Positions 36,191-48,531 are shown, numbered from the stretch's first letter. The stretch: 64,000 nucleotides of DNA from an uncultured Alphaproteobacteria bacterium (GCA_902595855.1 CACJRY010000001.1:124001-188000), one strand, 5' to 3'. Program-made: numbers and translations. Notes: generated by a model not told the origin, from the sequence alone.

Positions 36191-37369
36191 ATGAAAGAAA
36201 TCGAAGTAAACACAACTACAATAAATTTTGGACCTCAACATCCAGCCGCACATGGTGTTTTGAGATTGGTAGTTGAATTAGACGGTGAAGTAGTTGAAAG
36301 AGCTGAACCGCACATAGGTTTGCTTCACAGGGGAACAGAAAAATTAATTGAATATAAAACTTATCTGCAAGCCGTTCCTTATTTTGATAGATTAGATTAT
36401 GTTTCTCCAATGTGTCAAGAACATGCTTTTGCATTAGCAACTGAAAAGTTACTGGGTATAGAAGTGCCTCTAAGAGCACAATACATCAGAGTAATTTTTG
36501 CAGAAATAACAAGACTTCTAAATCATTTATTAAACATACCTGCTTATGCTGCTGATATTGGCGCTGTAACTCCTTTCTTATGGTGCTTTGAAGAAAGAGA
36601 AAAACTTCTTCAATTTCATGAAGCAGTCTCAGGAGCTAGATTTCATGCTGCATATTTTAGACCAGGTGGTGTTCATCAAGATATGCCTGAAGGAATGGAA
36701 GAAAAATTAGGAAAACACTTTGAAACATTGCCTAAGTTTATTGATGACCTTGAGAGTCTTTTAACAAACAACAGAATTTTAAGGCAAAGATCTGTTGATA
36801 TTGGTGTAATCTCTAAAGATGAAGCAATAGAATGGGGATGCACAGGACCTGTTCTTAGAAGTGCTGGAGTACCTTGGGATTTAAGACGTTCTCAGCCTTA
36901 TGACGCTTACGATAAAGTTGAATTTGAAATCGCAGTTGGTAAAAAAGGTGATTGTTTTGATAGATATCTTGTTCGTATTGAGGAAATGAGACAAAGCATT
37001 TCTATAATTCAACAATGTTTAAAGCAAATTAAATCAGGTGAAATTTCTGTAATTGATAACAAAATTACACCTCCTAAAAGAAGTGAAATGAAACATTCTA
37101 TGGAGTCACTTATTCATCATTTCAAATTATTCACTGAAGGTTATAGAGTTCCAGAAGGGGAAACTTATAATGCCGTTGAGGCACCGAAAGGTGAATTTGG
37201 AGTTTTTGTAGTATCTGATGGTTCAAGTAAACCATATAGATGTAAAATAAGAGCACCCGGTTTTGCTCATTTACAAACTCTAGACTTTTTATCACAAGGT
37301 CATTTAATGGCTGATATAGCAGCCATCCTTGGAAGTCTTGATATAGTATTTGGAGAAATTGATAGATGA
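36191..37369 (+). CDS. nuoD: NADH-quinone oxidoreductase subunit D
   Basis: NuoD (49 kDa type) forms the quinone-binding pocket with NuoB. The 392-residue sequence starts with [15 protein letters not shown], with the quinone-contacting His, and contains [21 protein letters not shown] and the C-terminal PGFAHLQ. It lies two bases after nuoC and overlaps nuoE by four bases. Confidence 0.97.
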   Translation: MKEIEVNTTTINFGPQHPAAHGVLRLVVELDGEVVERAEPHIGLLHRGTEKLIEYKTYLQAVPYFDRLDYVSPMCQEHAFALATEKLLGIEVPLRAQYIRVIFAEITRLLNHLLNIPAYAADIGAVTPFLWCFEEREKLLQFHEAVSGARFHAAYFRPGGVHQDMPEGMEEKLGKHFETLPKFIDDLESLLTNNRILRQRSVDIGVISKDEAIEWGCTGPVLRSAGVPWDLRRSQPYDAYDKVEFEIAVGKKGDCFDRYLVRIEEMRQSISIIQQCLKQIKSGEISVIDNKITPPKRSEMKHSMESLIHHFKLFTEGYRVPEGETYNAVEAPKGEFGVFVVSDGSSKPYRCKIRAPGFAHLQTLDFLSQGHLMADIAAILGSLDIVFGEIDR

Positions 37370-37965
37370 AACATCCAGGTATGACAAATAAAGTTTATAA
37401 TATTTCTAATGACGTTTTTAATTGGTCTGAAGAAAATTTTAACAGAGTATCAGAAATCATAAAAAAATACCCAAACTCAAGGCAGCAAAGTGCAGTAATA
37501 CCATTGTTAGACTTAGCTCAAAGACAAAACTCTGGATGGTTAAGTAAAACTGCTATTGAAAAAGTCGCTGAGACCTTAAGTATGTCTTATATACGTGTTT
37601 TAGAAGTTGCTACTTTTTATTCAATGTTTAATCTCGAACCTGTTGGAGAAAATTTTGTTCAAATTTGTAGAACAACTCCATGTTGGTTGAGAGGAAGTGA
37701 TAAACTTACAAAAGTTGCTCAAGAAGTATCTAACGCAAAACTTGGAGAAACATCAACTGATAATAAATTCACTATTGTTGAAGTTGAATGTCTAGGAGCA
37801 TGCTGTAACGCTCCAATGGTTCAAATAAATGATGATTACTATGAAGATCTTGATGAACATAATTTTAGAAAAATATTAATTGATTTAAAAAATAACAAAT
37901 CAATTAATAAAGGTTCGCAAATTGGAAGACAAACATCTCATCCCAAAAGAGGTAATGATGCTTAA
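37366..37965 (+). CDS. nuoE: NADH-quinone oxidoreductase subunit E
   Basis: NuoE (24 kDa type) carries the [2Fe-2S] cluster N1a beside the flavin. Four Cys ligands are seen in [11 protein letters not shown] and [10 protein letters not shown]. The 199-residue protein has a thioredoxin-like fold with an N-terminal helical part ([12 protein letters not shown]). A Lys/Ser-rich tail of about 25 residues extends past the domain. It overlaps nuoD by four and nuoF by eight bases. Confidence 0.96.
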   Translation: MKHPGMTNKVYNISNDVFNWSEENFNRVSEIIKKYPNSRQQSAVIPLLDLAQRQNSGWLSKTAIEKVAETLSMSYIRVLEVATFYSMFNLEPVGENFVQICRTTPCWLRGSDKLTKVAQEVSNAKLGETSTDNKFTIVEVECLGACCNAPMVQINDDYYEDLDEHNFRKILIDLKNNKSINKGSQIGRQTSHPKRGNDA

Positions 37966-39235
37966 AGAAGAAGATAAGATTTTTAAAAACTTATATGGTT
38001 TTGAAGATTGGTCTTTAAAAGGGGCTTTGCAAAGAGGCGTATGGTCAAATACAAAAGAAATTATCGAAAAAGGTTCTGATTTTATTGTTGAAGAAATTAA
38101 AAGTAGTCAATTACGTGGAAGAGGAGGTGCAGGCTTTCCTGCAGGATTGAAATGGTCTTTCATGCCTAAAGACTCAGGTAAACCTCATTACTTGGTAGTA
38201 AACGCAGATGAGTCAGAACCAGGAACATGCAAAGATAGAGAGATCATGAGAAATGATCCTCACTTACTATTAGAAGGTTGTTTGGTTGCGGGTTTTGCTA
38301 TGCACGCAAATGCTTGCTATATTTATATAAGAGGAGAATATTATAGTGAAGCTTCGAATTTACAGAAGGCAATTGATGAAGCTTATGCTAACAATCTAAT
38401 TGGAAAAAATGCTTGCGGTAGCAATTGGGATTATGACATTTATTTGCATAGAGGTGCAGGAGCATACATTTGCGGAGAAGAGACCGCACTTCTTGAAAGC
38501 CTAGAGGGCAAAAAAGGACAACCAAGATTAAAACCTCCATTTCCAGCTGGAGCTGGACTCTATGGATGCCCAACAACAGTTACAAATGTGGAAACAATTG
38601 CAGTCGCTCCAACTATAATTAGGAAAGGTGCTTCTTGGTTTAATTCTCTTGGAAGAGAAAATAACACAGGTACAAAAATTTTTAGTATTTCGGGTCACGT
38701 TAATAACCCTTGTAATGTTGAAGAAGAAATGGGTATTGGATTAAAAGAGTTAATCGAAACTCATGCTGGGGGTGTTATAGGAGGATGGGATAATTTGTTA
38801 GCTGTAATTCCTGGTGGAGCTAGCGTACCTTTAATTCCAAAATCAATTTGCGATACTGTAAAAATGGACTTTGATAGTTTGAAGGAAGTTCAAAGCGGTC
38901 TTGGTACGGCAGCGGTAATAGTAATGAATAAATCTACAGACATTGTTGATGCAATTTGTAGACTGTCACATTTTTATAAACACGAAAGCTGTGGTCAATG
39001 TACACCATGCAGAGAAGGGACTGGATGGATGTTTAGAATGATGGAGAAAATGGTTAAAGGCGATGCTGAAGTTAGAGATATTGATAAACTTTTAGATGTT
39101 AGCAAGCAAATAGAAGGGCATACAATATGCGCACTAGGGGATGCTGCTGCGTGGCCTATTCAAGGTTTAATGAGACATTTTCGAACAGAAGTTGAGAGAA
39201 GAATTAAAGAATATAGAATAAGTGAGGTTGCATAA
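37958..39235 (+). CDS. nuoF: NADH-quinone oxidoreductase subunit F
   Basis: NuoF (51 kDa type) binds NADH, FMN and a [4Fe-4S] cluster, and is the electron entry site. Motifs: [14 protein letters not shown] and [19 protein letters not shown] for nucleotide and flavin, and [12 protein letters not shown] with later HTICALGD for cluster N3. The ATG at 37958 (425 residues) is preferred over 37955 because AAAGAGG ends five bases before it. It overlaps nuoE by eight bases and nuoG by one. Confidence 0.96.
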   Translation: MLKEEDKIFKNLYGFEDWSLKGALQRGVWSNTKEIIEKGSDFIVEEIKSSQLRGRGGAGFPAGLKWSFMPKDSGKPHYLVVNADESEPGTCKDREIMRNDPHLLLEGCLVAGFAMHANACYIYIRGEYYSEASNLQKAIDEAYANNLIGKNACGSNWDYDIYLHRGAGAYICGEETALLESLEGKKGQPRLKPPFPAGAGLYGCPTTVTNVETIAVAPTIIRKGASWFNSLGRENNTGTKIFSISGHVNNPCNVEEEMGIGLKELIETHAGGVIGGWDNLLAVIPGGASVPLIPKSICDTVKMDFDSLKEVQSGLGTAAVIVMNKSTDIVDAICRLSHFYKHESCGQCTPCREGTGWMFRMMEKMVKGDAEVRDIDKLLDVSKQIEGHTICALGDAAAWPIQGLMRHFRTEVERRIKEYRISEVA

Positions 39236-41283
39236 TGCCAACTATTACAATTGATAACAAGAAAGTTGAATTTGAAAATGGAATGACAGTAATGCAAGCA
39301 TGTGAGCTTGCTGGAGCTGAGATACCTAGATTTTGTTATCATGAAAAACTTTCTATAGCAGGAAATTGTAGGATGTGCCTTGTTGAAATGGAAAAAGCTC
39401 CAAAGCCTGTAGCATCTTGTGCAATGCCAGCAGGTGACGGCATGGTAATTAAAACAAACACCGATACAGTTCAAAAAGCAAGAAAAGGAGTGATGGAATT
39501 TCTTTTAATAAACCATCCGCTTGATTGTCCAATTTGTGATCAGGGTGGAGAGTGTGATCTGCAGGATCAGGCGTTGCATTATGGTTTTGATAAATCAAGA
39601 TATGAAGAAAATAAGCGAGCAGTAAAAAACAAACATATGGGCCCATTAGTCAGTACTATAATGACTAGATGTATTCATTGCACAAGATGTGTGAGATTTT
39701 CAACTGAAGTTGCTGGTGTAGATGATTTGGGATTGCTTGGTAGAGGTGAGAATGCTGAAATAACTACTTATTTAGAGAAAACAATTGACTCCGAATTGTC
39801 AGGTAATGTTATTGATTTGTGTCCAGTTGGAGCGCTAACAAGTAAGCCTTATGCTTTTAAGTCAAGACCATGGGAATTAACTAAAACTGAAACACATGAC
39901 GTGCTAGATGGAGTGGGCTCAAGTATAAGAGTTGATTCACGTGGAAAGCAAGTTTTAAGAGTTTTGCCCCGCATTAATGAAGATACAAATGAAGAATGGA
40001 TTAATGATAAAACAAGATTTGCGATAGATGGTTTATCAAGACAAAGATTAGATAAAGTATATATAAAAAATGACAATAAATTAAATGTTGCTGATTGGGA
40101 CACAGCCTTAAACAAAATAAAAGATGAATTAAATAAAAGAGGAAAAGAAAAAACAATTACATTATCAGGTAAATTTACTGATGCTGAAACAATTATCGCA
40201 TCAAAACTTTTTTTAGAAGGCTTAGGTTCAAACTTATATGATTGCAGATTTGACAATGCGCAGATTATTCATAATGAAAGTGAAAGTTATAAATTTAATT
40301 CTTCAATTCAAGAAATCGAAAATGCTGACGCAATTTTACTAGTTGGCTCAAATCCTAGATGGGAAGCAAGTGTACTAAATGCCAGAATTAGAAAAGCATA
40401 CATAAATAATAATTGTAAAGTTGGAGTTATTGGTCCGGGCCTTGATCTTAACTATCCTTACACAAAAATTTCTAATTCTTTAAGTGGACTAAATGATATT
40501 AAGGAAAAAAAATCAGAATTCTCGAAAATTTTTCATAATTCAAAAAATCCATTAATTATTATAGGAACATCAGCTATCAATAATAGTGAGGGAGCATCTG
40601 TTTTAAAGTTATGTGCAGACATCGCAAAAAAATTACCTAATTATTCTAATACATTCAACCCACTGAATATATTAAATCAGGATATCTCAAGAGTAGGCTC
40701 ATTGGAGTTAGGTTTTGTAAATAAATATTTTGATAATAAGTTTGAAGAAAACATAAAAGAAAATATTAAAACTAATAAGCCCGTTATTTTTTTATTAGGA
40801 TTAGATGAGATCGACCCAAAAAATCTAGAGCAAGCATTTGTAGTATATATTGGCCACCATGGTGATTTGAACGCTCAACATGCTGATATTGTATTGCCAT
40901 CGCCAGCTTATACTGAAAAAACTTCTACTTTCATGAACATTGAGGGACGAGTAATACAAACATCTAGATGTTATAACCCGCTTGGAGAAGCAAAAGAAGA
41001 ATGGAAAATATTTAGAGTTCTTAGTGATCTTATGAATTGTGATTTACAATTTAATAACCTTAATGATGTAAGAAAACATCTTGTTGATAATAATAAAAAT
41101 TTCCTTCAAATTCTAGAATGTAATAATACATCAAATTTATCTTTTGCATCACCTGAGGTAATTACTGAACATACTATTGCATATAACATTAGTAATTTTT
41201 ACATGAATGATTCTATTTCCCGTTCATCAGAAACTATGGCAAATTGTACAAATGAAATTCTTAATAAAGCAAAAGCTTCATGA
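39235..41283 (+). CDS. nuoG: NADH-quinone oxidoreductase subunit G
   Basis: NuoG (75 kDa type) carries the chain of clusters N1b, N4 and N5. The N-terminal ferredoxin domain has [17 protein letters not shown]. The next region has [19 protein letters not shown], with its His/Cys ligands, then [11 protein letters not shown] and the [13 protein letters not shown] segment. The rest is a molybdopterin-oxidoreductase-like domain without cofactor. At 682 residues it has the usual alphaproteobacterial length. It overlaps nuoF by one base and nuoH by four. Confidence 0.96.
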   Translation: MPTITIDNKKVEFENGMTVMQACELAGAEIPRFCYHEKLSIAGNCRMCLVEMEKAPKPVASCAMPAGDGMVIKTNTDTVQKARKGVMEFLLINHPLDCPICDQGGECDLQDQALHYGFDKSRYEENKRAVKNKHMGPLVSTIMTRCIHCTRCVRFSTEVAGVDDLGLLGRGENAEITTYLEKTIDSELSGNVIDLCPVGALTSKPYAFKSRPWELTKTETHDVLDGVGSSIRVDSRGKQVLRVLPRINEDTNEEWINDKTRFAIDGLSRQRLDKVYIKNDNKLNVADWDTALNKIKDELNKRGKEKTITLSGKFTDAETIIASKLFLEGLGSNLYDCRFDNAQIIHNESESYKFNSSIQEIENADAILLVGSNPRWEASVLNARIRKAYINNNCKVGVIGPGLDLNYPYTKISNSLSGLNDIKEKKSEFSKIFHNSKNPLIIIGTSAINNSEGASVLKLCADIAKKLPNYSNTFNPLNILNQDISRVGSLELGFVNKYFDNKFEENIKENIKTNKPVIFLLGLDEIDPKNLEQAFVVYIGHHGDLNAQHADIVLPSPAYTEKTSTFMNIEGRVIQTSRCYNPLGEAKEEWKIFRVLSDLMNCDLQFNNLNDVRKHLVDNNKNFLQILECNNTSNLSFASPEVITEHTIAYNISNFYMNDSISRSSETMANCTNEILNKAKAS

Positions 41284-42302
41284 ATAGTTTTTCATATTTA
41301 AATGATTTAATAATTCCTGGTGTAATTATTATTGCTCAAATAATGGCAGTATTGATGCCAGTTCTAATTTCAGTTGCATTTTTAGTATATGCTGAAAGAA
41401 AAGTTCTCGCTCTTATCCAGCTGCGTCGCGGCCCAAATGTTGTTGGGCCCTTTGGCATCCTTCAAAGTTTTGCTGATGCTCTAAAATTATTAACTAAAGA
41501 AAATATTGTTCCAGCTAATTCAAATAAAATTGTTTTTTTATTAGCACCTATCATTACGATGGTGCTCAGTTTAGCAGGCTGGGCAGTTATACCTTTTGCT
41601 CCAAATTGGGTGATAGCAGATATTAATGTGGGAATAATGTATCTATTTGCTGTGTCATCACTTGGTGTTTATGGAATAATTATGGCTGGATGGGCTAGTA
41701 ACTCACAGTATCCTTTTCTTGGTGCATTACGGTCAGCGGCTCAAATGGTATCATATGAAGTTTCAATTGGCTTTGTTATTATTACTGTATTACTTTGTGT
41801 AGGATCTCTTAACTTATCAAAAATAGTTGAAGCACAAGAAACAGTATGGTTTGCAATTCCTCTACTTCCAATGTTTGTCGTTTTTTTTATTTCAGCTTTG
41901 GCAGAGACAAATAGATTACCTTTTGACTTACCTGAGGATGAGTCGACTCTTGTTGCTGGATTTTTTACTGAATATTCATCTGCTTCTTTTGTATTATTTT
42001 TTCTTGGTGAGTACGCAAGCATGATTCTGATGAGTTCAATGACAGTAATATTATTTATGGGAGGTTGGTTACCACCCTTTGATATATTTCCATTAAATGT
42101 AGTACCAGGAGTAATATGGTTTGTAATCAAAGTTATATTTATCTTATTTTTGTTTATATGGGTTAGAGGAACTTTTCCTAGATATAGATATGATCAATTA
42201 ATGAGACTTGGCTGGAAGATTTTTTTACCACTATCATTACTATGGGTAGTTTTAACAGCAGGTTTTTTAATTGTATTTGATATGGTGCCAAACTCTTTAT
42301 GA
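41280..42302 (+). CDS. nuoH: NADH-quinone oxidoreductase subunit H
   Basis: NuoH (ND1) is the membrane subunit closing the quinone chamber. The 340-residue protein has about eight helices and the conserved [21 protein letters not shown] loop, [20 protein letters not shown], and the acidic [20 protein letters not shown] region that links quinone reduction to proton movement. It overlaps nuoG and nuoI by four bases each. Confidence 0.97.
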   Translation: MNSFSYLNDLIIPGVIIIAQIMAVLMPVLISVAFLVYAERKVLALIQLRRGPNVVGPFGILQSFADALKLLTKENIVPANSNKIVFLLAPIITMVLSLAGWAVIPFAPNWVIADINVGIMYLFAVSSLGVYGIIMAGWASNSQYPFLGALRSAAQMVSYEVSIGFVIITVLLCVGSLNLSKIVEAQETVWFAIPLLPMFVVFFISALAETNRLPFDLPEDESTLVAGFFTEYSSASFVLFFLGEYASMILMSSMTVILFMGGWLPPFDIFPLNVVPGVIWFVIKVIFILFLFIWVRGTFPRYRYDQLMRLGWKIFLPLSLLWVVLTAGFLIVFDMVPNSL

Positions 42303-42778
42303 TAAAATATATTAAATCATTTACACTTTTTGAGTTGTTAAAAGGTATGTTTTTAACTTTGAAATATATGTTCAAAACAAAAGTAACAATAAATTATCCT
42401 CATGAAAAAGGCCCCCTAAGTCCAAGGTTCAGAGGTGAACACGCTTTAAGAAGGTATCCCAGCGGTGAAGAGAGATGTATTGCATGTAAATTATGTGAAG
42501 CGGTTTGTCCTGCGCAAGCTATTACAATCGAAGCTGAGCCAAGAGGGGATGGTAGTAGAAGAACTACTAGATACGACATTGATATGAGTAAATGTATTTA
42601 TTGTGGGTTGTGCCAGGAGTCATGTCCTGTCGATGCAATTGTTGAAGGACCAAATTTTGAATTTGCAACAGAAACAAGAGAAGAGTTGATGTACACAAAA
42701 GAAAAACTTCTTGAAAATGGAGATAGATGGGAACAAGAGATTGCTCAAAACATTTATTTAGATAGGAAATATCGTTAA
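42299..42778 (+). CDS. nuoI: NADH-quinone oxidoreductase subunit I
   Basis: NuoI (23 kDa, TYKY type) holds clusters N6a and N6b that bring electrons to N2. Two ferredoxin motifs are visible: [16 protein letters not shown] near residue 60 and [16 protein letters not shown] near residue 99. The 159-residue length is standard, and the N-terminal amphipathic helix anchors it to the membrane arm. It overlaps nuoH by four bases and nuoJ by one. Confidence 0.97.
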   Translation: MIKYIKSFTLFELLKGMFLTLKYMFKTKVTINYPHEKGPLSPRFRGEHALRRYPSGEERCIACKLCEAVCPAQAITIEAEPRGDGSRRTTRYDIDMSKCIYCGLCQESCPVDAIVEGPNFEFATETREELMYTKEKLLENGDRWEQEIAQNIYLDRKYR

Positions 42779-43389
42779 TGTATTTGTATTCAATTACATT
42801 TTATATTTTTTCACTAGTTGCTATTTTATCAGCTTTAATGGTTATTAGTGCACGTAATCCAGTCCATTCTGTTTTGTTTTTAATTTTGAGTTTTGTCAAT
42901 GCATCAGGATTATTTGTTCTATTAGGAGCAGAATTTTTGGCAATGATTTTAGTAGTAGTATATGTCGGGGCTGTTGCTGTACTTTTTTTGTTTGTTGTAA
43001 TGATGTTAGATATAAATTTTGTTAAATTAAGAGAGGGATTTCTTCAATATTTACCTTTTGGTGCTCTGTTAGGGGTTGTTCTTATTGTAGAGTTGGGAAT
43101 TTTATTTCTTACAAAATCGTTTTCCGAAAATTCTCTTTCACTGTTTGTGCAGTCACCTCAAATTAATGAAGTTGAAAATACTAAATTAATTGGTCAAGTT
43201 TTATATACAGATTATTTTTACTTATTTCAAATTAGTGGCCTGATTCTTTTAGTAGCGATGGTGGGATCTATAACACTTACATTAAGAGATAGAGGGCAAG
43301 TCAAAAGGCAAAACATCTCTTCTCAAAATTTTATTGATGCAAAGAATGCTATAGAAAAGAAAAAAATTAAATTGGGTGAGGGTATTTAA
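42778..43389 (+). CDS. nuoJ: NADH-quinone oxidoreductase subunit J
   Basis: NuoJ (ND6) is a membrane subunit with five helices. The 203-residue protein has the family motif [27 protein letters not shown] (by landmarks: AEFLA, then VYVGAVAVL), containing the pi-bulge helix that moves during turnover. A basic C-terminal tail of about 30 residues follows the last helix. One-base overlaps tie it to nuoI and nuoK. Confidence 0.95.
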   Translation: MYLYSITFYIFSLVAILSALMVISARNPVHSVLFLILSFVNASGLFVLLGAEFLAMILVVVYVGAVAVLFLFVVMMLDINFVKLREGFLQYLPFGALLGVVLIVELGILFLTKSFSENSLSLFVQSPQINEVENTKLIGQVLYTDYFYLFQISGLILLVAMVGSITLTLRDRGQVKRQNISSQNFIDAKNAIEKKKIKLGEGI

Positions 43390-43694
43390 TGATTTATCTT
43401 GAACATTATTTATTTCTTGCGGCTATAATTTTTACAATTGGGGTTCTGGGAATTTTTTTAAATAAAAAAAATGTCATAATTATTTTAATGTCTATTGAAT
43501 TAATTTTATTATCAGTAAACATAAACCTAATTTCTTTTTCTGTTTTCTTAAATGATATTTCAGGCCAAATTTTTGCAATGTTAACATTAACTGTTGCTGC
43601 TGCAGAAGCTGCAATTGGATTAGCAATTCTTGTTGTGTTTTATAGAAACTTAGGATCAATCGAAGTAAATAAAATCAATAAATTAAAAGGATAA
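43389..43694 (+). CDS. nuoK: NADH-quinone oxidoreductase subunit K
   Basis: NuoK (ND4L) is a 101-residue, three-helix subunit. It has the two buried Glu residues used in proton transfer: one in [14 protein letters not shown] and one in [13 protein letters not shown]. It overlaps nuoJ by one base and precedes nuoL by nine bases. Confidence 0.96.
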   Translation: MIYLEHYLFLAAIIFTIGVLGIFLNKKNVIIILMSIELILLSVNINLISFSVFLNDISGQIFAMLTLTVAAAEAAIGLAILVVFYRNLGSIEVNKINKLKG

Positions 43695-43703
43695 ACTTTA
43701 TTT

Positions 43704-45611
43704 ATGGCCCAATTAATTGTTTTTCTTCCTTTAATAGGTTTTTTGTTTTGTTTTTTCTTTGGCAAAAAATTTAACTTTAAAGTATCACAAATCTTAACAA
43801 CATTGCTGCTATTCTTATCTGCAATTCTATCCTGGATTTTATTTTTCTCATATATTGGAGAAAGAGAAACTCAAATAATTCATATTTTTAACTGGTTCAC
43901 ATCAGGTAATTTTGTTGTCGATTGGTCTATTCGGTTGGACTCACTCACAACCACAATGTTTATAGTTGTATGTAGTGTTTCAGCTTGTGTTCATCTTTAC
44001 TCTATTGGATACATGAGTGATGACCCATCAAAAGAGAGATTTATGGGATATTTAAGTCTTTTCACTTTCTTTATGTTGATGTTAGTCTCTAGTAACAATT
44101 TGCTGCAAATGTTTTTTGGCTGGGAAGGAGTAGGTCTAGCTTCATATTTACTAATAGGTTTTTGGTATCATAAACCATCTGCTAACAATGCTGCAATAAA
44201 GGCTTTCCTTGTTAATAGAGTAGGAGATTTTGGATATGCCTTGGGTATAGCAGGTGTTTTTTATATTTTTGGATCTATTGAGTTTAGTGTTATCTTTGAT
44301 AACGCTGAAAATTTTAAAGATCACACCATTCATTTTATAGGTTTAAGTTTCAGTACCATTGATTTGCTTTGCTTTCTTTTATTCATTGGAGCAATGGGTA
44401 AATCTGCCCAACTTGGTTTGCATACTTGGTTGCCCGATGCAATGGAGGGGCCAACACCTGTGTCAGCACTTATTCATGCAGCTACTATGGTAACAGCTGG
44501 TGTATTTTTAGTAGCTAGAATGAGCCCGTTATTTGAATATGCTTTAGTAACAAATTTATTTATTATTTTTATTGGTGCTTCAACCGCTATTTTTGCTGCA
44601 AGCATTGCACTTACACAAAACGATATTAAAAGAGTTATAGCTTATTCAACCTGTAGCCAATTAGGATATATGTTTTTTGCAGCAGGTTTAGGCGCTTACA
44701 ATGCTTCAATTTTCCATTTAATGACTCATGGTTTTTTTAAGGCATTACTATTTTTATCAGCTGGCTCAGTTATTCATGCAATGCATCATGAGCAAGATAT
44801 GCGTAAAATGGGTGGTTTATTCAAAAAAATTCCTTTTACCGGTTCAATGATGTGGATTGGGTCACTTGCAATTATTGGTTTCCCATATTTCTCAGGTTAC
44901 TACTCAAAGGAAAGTATTTTAGAAAATGCTTACTATTCAAGCTCCTCAATGGCAACCTTTGCTTATATTATTGGAATCTTAACGGCTCTTTTGACAGCTT
45001 TTTATTCATGGAGACTATTATTTATGACTTTTCATGGTGAAACAAGATCTGATTTAAAAACATATGATCATGCTCACGAGTCACCACTTGTAATGACTAT
45101 TCCTTTGATATTATTGGCTTTTGGATCAATTTTTGCAGGAATGTTATTTTCAAATTTCTATATTGGTAAATTACAATATTCTTTCTGGGGAGACTCCATA
45201 ATTCTGCACGATGGTAAACATCATTATTTGCCTTTTATTCAAACTTTGATTGTTAAAAGCTCAGTAGCAATTGGTGTTATGTTAGCAGCACTAATCTATT
45301 TCTATAGAAATCATTTATCTAAAAATTTAGCACATAATTTAGATCCTCTTTATTCTATTTCATATAACAAGTGGTATGTTGATGAACTTTATCATTCAAT
45401 TTTTATAAGACCATATTTCTATCTTGCTAATTTGTTTTGGAAAAAAGGTGATGAAAAAATTATCGATGGATATGGCCCTAACGGAATTTCAAAAGTAATA
45501 TCTATATCCTCGGGTTATTTAAGTCGTTTTCAGTCAGGATATTTATACCATTACGCTTTTGCGATGCTGGGTGGTTTAGTAATAATTTTAACATGGTTCA
45601 TATATTATTAA
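43704..45611 (+). CDS. nuoL: NADH-quinone oxidoreductase subunit L
   Basis: NuoL (ND5) is the distal antiporter-like proton pump of complex I, with about sixteen helices and the long lateral helix at the C terminus. The 635-residue protein carries FFGWEGVGLASYLLIGFW, with the conserved Glu, GAMGKSAQLGLHTWLPDAMEGPTPVSAL, with the central Lys, and HLMTHGFFKALLFLSAG. It abuts nuoM with no gap. Confidence 0.96.
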   Translation: MAQLIVFLPLIGFLFCFFFGKKFNFKVSQILTTLLLFLSAILSWILFFSYIGERETQIIHIFNWFTSGNFVVDWSIRLDSLTTTMFIVVCSVSACVHLYSIGYMSDDPSKERFMGYLSLFTFFMLMLVSSNNLLQMFFGWEGVGLASYLLIGFWYHKPSANNAAIKAFLVNRVGDFGYALGIAGVFYIFGSIEFSVIFDNAENFKDHTIHFIGLSFSTIDLLCFLLFIGAMGKSAQLGLHTWLPDAMEGPTPVSALIHAATMVTAGVFLVARMSPLFEYALVTNLFIIFIGASTAIFAASIALTQNDIKRVIAYSTCSQLGYMFFAAGLGAYNASIFHLMTHGFFKALLFLSAGSVIHAMHHEQDMRKMGGLFKKIPFTGSMMWIGSLAIIGFPYFSGYYSKESILENAYYSSSSMATFAYIIGILTALLTAFYSWRLLFMTFHGETRSDLKTYDHAHESPLVMTIPLILLAFGSIFAGMLFSNFYIGKLQYSFWGDSIILHDGKHHYLPFIQTLIVKSSVAIGVMLAALIYFYRNHLSKNLAHNLDPLYSISYNKWYVDELYHSIFIRPYFYLANLFWKKGDEKIIDGYGPNGISKVISISSGYLSRFQSGYLYHYAFAMLGGLVIILTWFIYY

Positions 45612-47096
45612 ATGACAGCAATACCTTTATTATCATTAACAATTTTTTTACCTTTATTAGGCGCTTTAGTTATTCTTCTAATTAAAGAGGATGAAAACTC
45701 TGTAAACAATATCAAAAAAGTTGCCTTGTGGACATCGATAGGAGTTTTTCTTTTGAGCTTATTAATATGGCTTCAGTTTGATAACTATAAAGGAAGTTAT
45801 CAGTTTGAAGAAAAGTTTAGATGGTTCAATGACTTTAATTTTTATTATCACATCGGTATTGATGGCATATCTCTATTCATGGTCATCTTGAGTACTTTTT
45901 TAACACCTCTTTGCATCTTAGCAAGTTGGGAAAGCATTAAAAAAAGAGTCAAAGAATATATGATCGCTTTTTTATTTCTTGAGACTGTAATGATTGGAAT
46001 GTTCGCCTCTGTTGATATTTTACTTTTTTATATTTTTTTTGAAGCAGTTTTAATCCCAATGTATCTTATAATTGGTATCTGGGGTGGAGAAAGAAGAATT
46101 TATGCATCTTTTAAATTCTTCTTATATACATTGCTAGGATCAGTTTTAATGTTAATAGCTATTGTAGCGATCTATAGATTATCTGACTCAATGAGCATAG
46201 AAACACTGCAAGGAAATTTCTTTACTAAAAATATTCAGATTTATTTATGGCTAGCATTCTTTGCTTCATTTGCTGTTAAAATTCCAATGTGGCCATTTCA
46301 TACTTGGTTACCTGATGCGCATGTTGAAGCACCTACAGCAGGCTCAGTTATATTAGCTGGTGTGCTGCTAAAAATGGGAGGTTATGGATTCATAAGATTT
46401 TCTTTAGGTATGTTGCCAGAGGCTTCTTATTATTTTTCTCCTTTAATAATGACCTTAAGTATAGTTGCAGTTGTATACACCTCACTTGTTGCTTTAGCAC
46501 AAACAGATATAAAAAAATTAATTGCATACTCATCAGTGGCGCACATGGGATTAGTTACTATTGGAATATTTGTAGTTAATTCTCAGGGGTTAGAAGGGGC
46601 AATGATTCAAATGATAAGTCACGGAGTTGTATCGGGAGCTCTATTTTTATGCGTAGGAGTTATATATGATCGTATGCACACAAGAGATATTAATTTTTAT
46701 GGTGGATTAGTTAATAGAATGCCAATTTATGCAACAGTCTTTATGATATTTATGCTAGGCTCTGTAGGTTTGCCAGGTACAAGCGGTTTTGTTGGAGAAT
46801 TTTTGGTTATAGTTGGGGCATTTCAACATTCAAGTATTGTCGTCATTGGCGCAGCAACAGGTATTGTTCTCTCAGCAGTTTATATGCTGTTTTTATACAA
46901 ACGCATTATTTTTGGTATAATGACTAATGAAAAATTGACTAAGATATTAGATTTGAATAATAGAGAAAAAATTATCCTAATACCTCTAGCTATTGCTGTC
47001 ATATTTATTGGAATTTTCCCAAACATTTTTATTGAACCGATGAGAATGCCTATAGATTCAATTATATCTAACTATGAGTCTGCAAATGCTAAATAA
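45612..47096 (+). CDS. nuoM: NADH-quinone oxidoreductase subunit M
   Basis: NuoM (ND4) is the middle antiporter-like pump subunit, 494 residues with about fourteen helices. Motifs: FYIFFEAVLIPMYLIIG, with the conserved Glu, VKIPMWPFHTWLPDAHVEAPTAGS, with Lys near residue 220, and MISHGVVSGALFL. It begins directly after the nuoL stop and overlaps nuoN. Confidence 0.96.
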   Translation: MTAIPLLSLTIFLPLLGALVILLIKEDENSVNNIKKVALWTSIGVFLLSLLIWLQFDNYKGSYQFEEKFRWFNDFNFYYHIGIDGISLFMVILSTFLTPLCILASWESIKKRVKEYMIAFLFLETVMIGMFASVDILLFYIFFEAVLIPMYLIIGIWGGERRIYASFKFFLYTLLGSVLMLIAIVAIYRLSDSMSIETLQGNFFTKNIQIYLWLAFFASFAVKIPMWPFHTWLPDAHVEAPTAGSVILAGVLLKMGGYGFIRFSLGMLPEASYYFSPLIMTLSIVAVVYTSLVALAQTDIKKLIAYSSVAHMGLVTIGIFVVNSQGLEGAMIQMISHGVVSGALFLCVGVIYDRMHTRDINFYGGLVNRMPIYATVFMIFMLGSVGLPGTSGFVGEFLVIVGAFQHSSIVVIGAATGIVLSAVYMLFLYKRIIFGIMTNEKLTKILDLNNREKIILIPLAIAVIFIGIFPNIFIEPMRMPIDSIISNYESANAK

Positions 47097-48522
47097 TTTA
47101 ATTTATATCTTTTTTGTGCCAGAAGTCACACTGGCTATTCTTGCTGTAGCTTGCTTGATGTATGGATTATTTTCAAAAAAAAATGCATTCAATAAATCAA
47201 CTAACTTCGCAACACTTTCATTGTTATTTTCAACTATATTAATCTATTTTGATTTTTCTACAAACTTTGCATTATTTGATAGTTTTTTTTCAAACACAGA
47301 ATTTACAAAATTTTTTAAAATTCTCACAACGTTAGGTGCAGCAATATCTTTAATTATTTCTAAAAACTATTTCATTGAAAGCAAAATAAATAAATTTGAA
47401 ATACCAACTTTACTGTTGTTTTCCACTTTGGGCATGTTGATAATGATAAGTTCAAAAAATTTAATGATTATGTATTTAGCAATAGAACTACAGAGCTTGT
47501 CTCTTTATGTTGTAGCTTCTATCAAAAGAAATTCAATAGAGTCTGCTGAGTCGGGAGTAAAATATTTTATTTTAGGCGCTTTATCTTCAGGAATTCTACT
47601 TTATGGATTCTCTCTAATTTACGGTTTTACTGGTCATACATCTTTTGAAGGCATCGCTATTTCTTTAGTTGAAATAGATAATCTTCCAATTGGATTAATC
47701 TTTGGATTAGTTTTTGTCTTAGTTGGTCTTGCATTTAAAGTGTCTGCTGTGCCTTTTCATATGTGGACACCAGATGTCTATGAAGGAGCCCCAACTTCAA
47801 TAACAGCTTTTTTTGCCATTGTTCCAAAACTTGCAGCAATCGCATTAATATTTAGATTTTGTCTTGAGCCATTTGGAAAATTTTATTTTGAATGGACTCA
47901 AGTGATATTTTTCTTGTCCGTCGCTTCAATGTTTTTGGGCGCTATCGCAGCAATTGCGCAAAAAAATCTTAAAAGACTTCTTGCTTATAGTTCTATAGGG
48001 CATGTAGGTTATGTATTAATTGCTTTGGTTTCTGCCAGTGATCAAGGTTTAAAGAGTGCTTCTATTTATATGTTTATTTACCTAGTTATGAACATTGCAG
48101 TGTTTTCAATTATCTTGTCATTAAAGAAATCAGATTCTTATGTTGAAAAAATAAATTCACTTAGTGGTTTAAGTAAATCAAATCCTGTTATTAGTGCATC
48201 TTTAGCAATAATAATGTTATCAATGGCAGGAATACCACCATTTATAGGTTTTTTTGGAAAATTTTATGTATTTATTGCAGCGATCGAAAGCCAATTGTAC
48301 ATTTTAGCTGTGTTAGGTGTTTTAGCTAGCGTAATTTCAGCATTCTATTATCTAAGAATTATTAAGGGTATGTATTTTGATGAACCAGATGATCATCAGA
48401 CTTATGAATTCACAATCAGCTCAGAGTCTAAAGTGATATTATTTATTTTAATGATATTAATTACATTTTTTATACTTTATCCTTCACTTTTAACGAATGT
48501 TGTTTCAAGTATATCTCTTTAA
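47086..48522 (+). CDS. nuoN: NADH-quinone oxidoreductase subunit N
   Basis: NuoN (ND2) is the third antiporter-like pump, here 478 residues with about fourteen helices. It has IELQSLSLYVVAS, LAFKVSAVPFHMWTPDVYEGAPTS and KRLLAYSSIGHVGYVL, all typical. A start at 47074 in the same frame is possible; 47086 is preferred because GAG lies about eight bases upstream and the overlap with nuoM (11 bases) matches the operon style. It ends the complex I set. Confidence 0.95.
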   Translation: MLNNLIYIFFVPEVTLAILAVACLMYGLFSKKNAFNKSTNFATLSLLFSTILIYFDFSTNFALFDSFFSNTEFTKFFKILTTLGAAISLIISKNYFIESKINKFEIPTLLLFSTLGMLIMISSKNLMIMYLAIELQSLSLYVVASIKRNSIESAESGVKYFILGALSSGILLYGFSLIYGFTGHTSFEGIAISLVEIDNLPIGLIFGLVFVLVGLAFKVSAVPFHMWTPDVYEGAPTSITAFFAIVPKLAAIALIFRFCLEPFGKFYFEWTQVIFFLSVASMFLGAIAAIAQKNLKRLLAYSSIGHVGYVLIALVSASDQGLKSASIYMFIYLVMNIAVFSIILSLKKSDSYVEKINSLSGLSKSNPVISASLAIIMLSMAGIPPFIGFFGKFYVFIAAIESQLYILAVLGVLASVISAFYYLRIIKGMYFDEPDDHQTYEFTISSESKVILFILMILITFFILYPSLLTNVVSSISL

Positions 48523-48531
48523 TTTAGATTA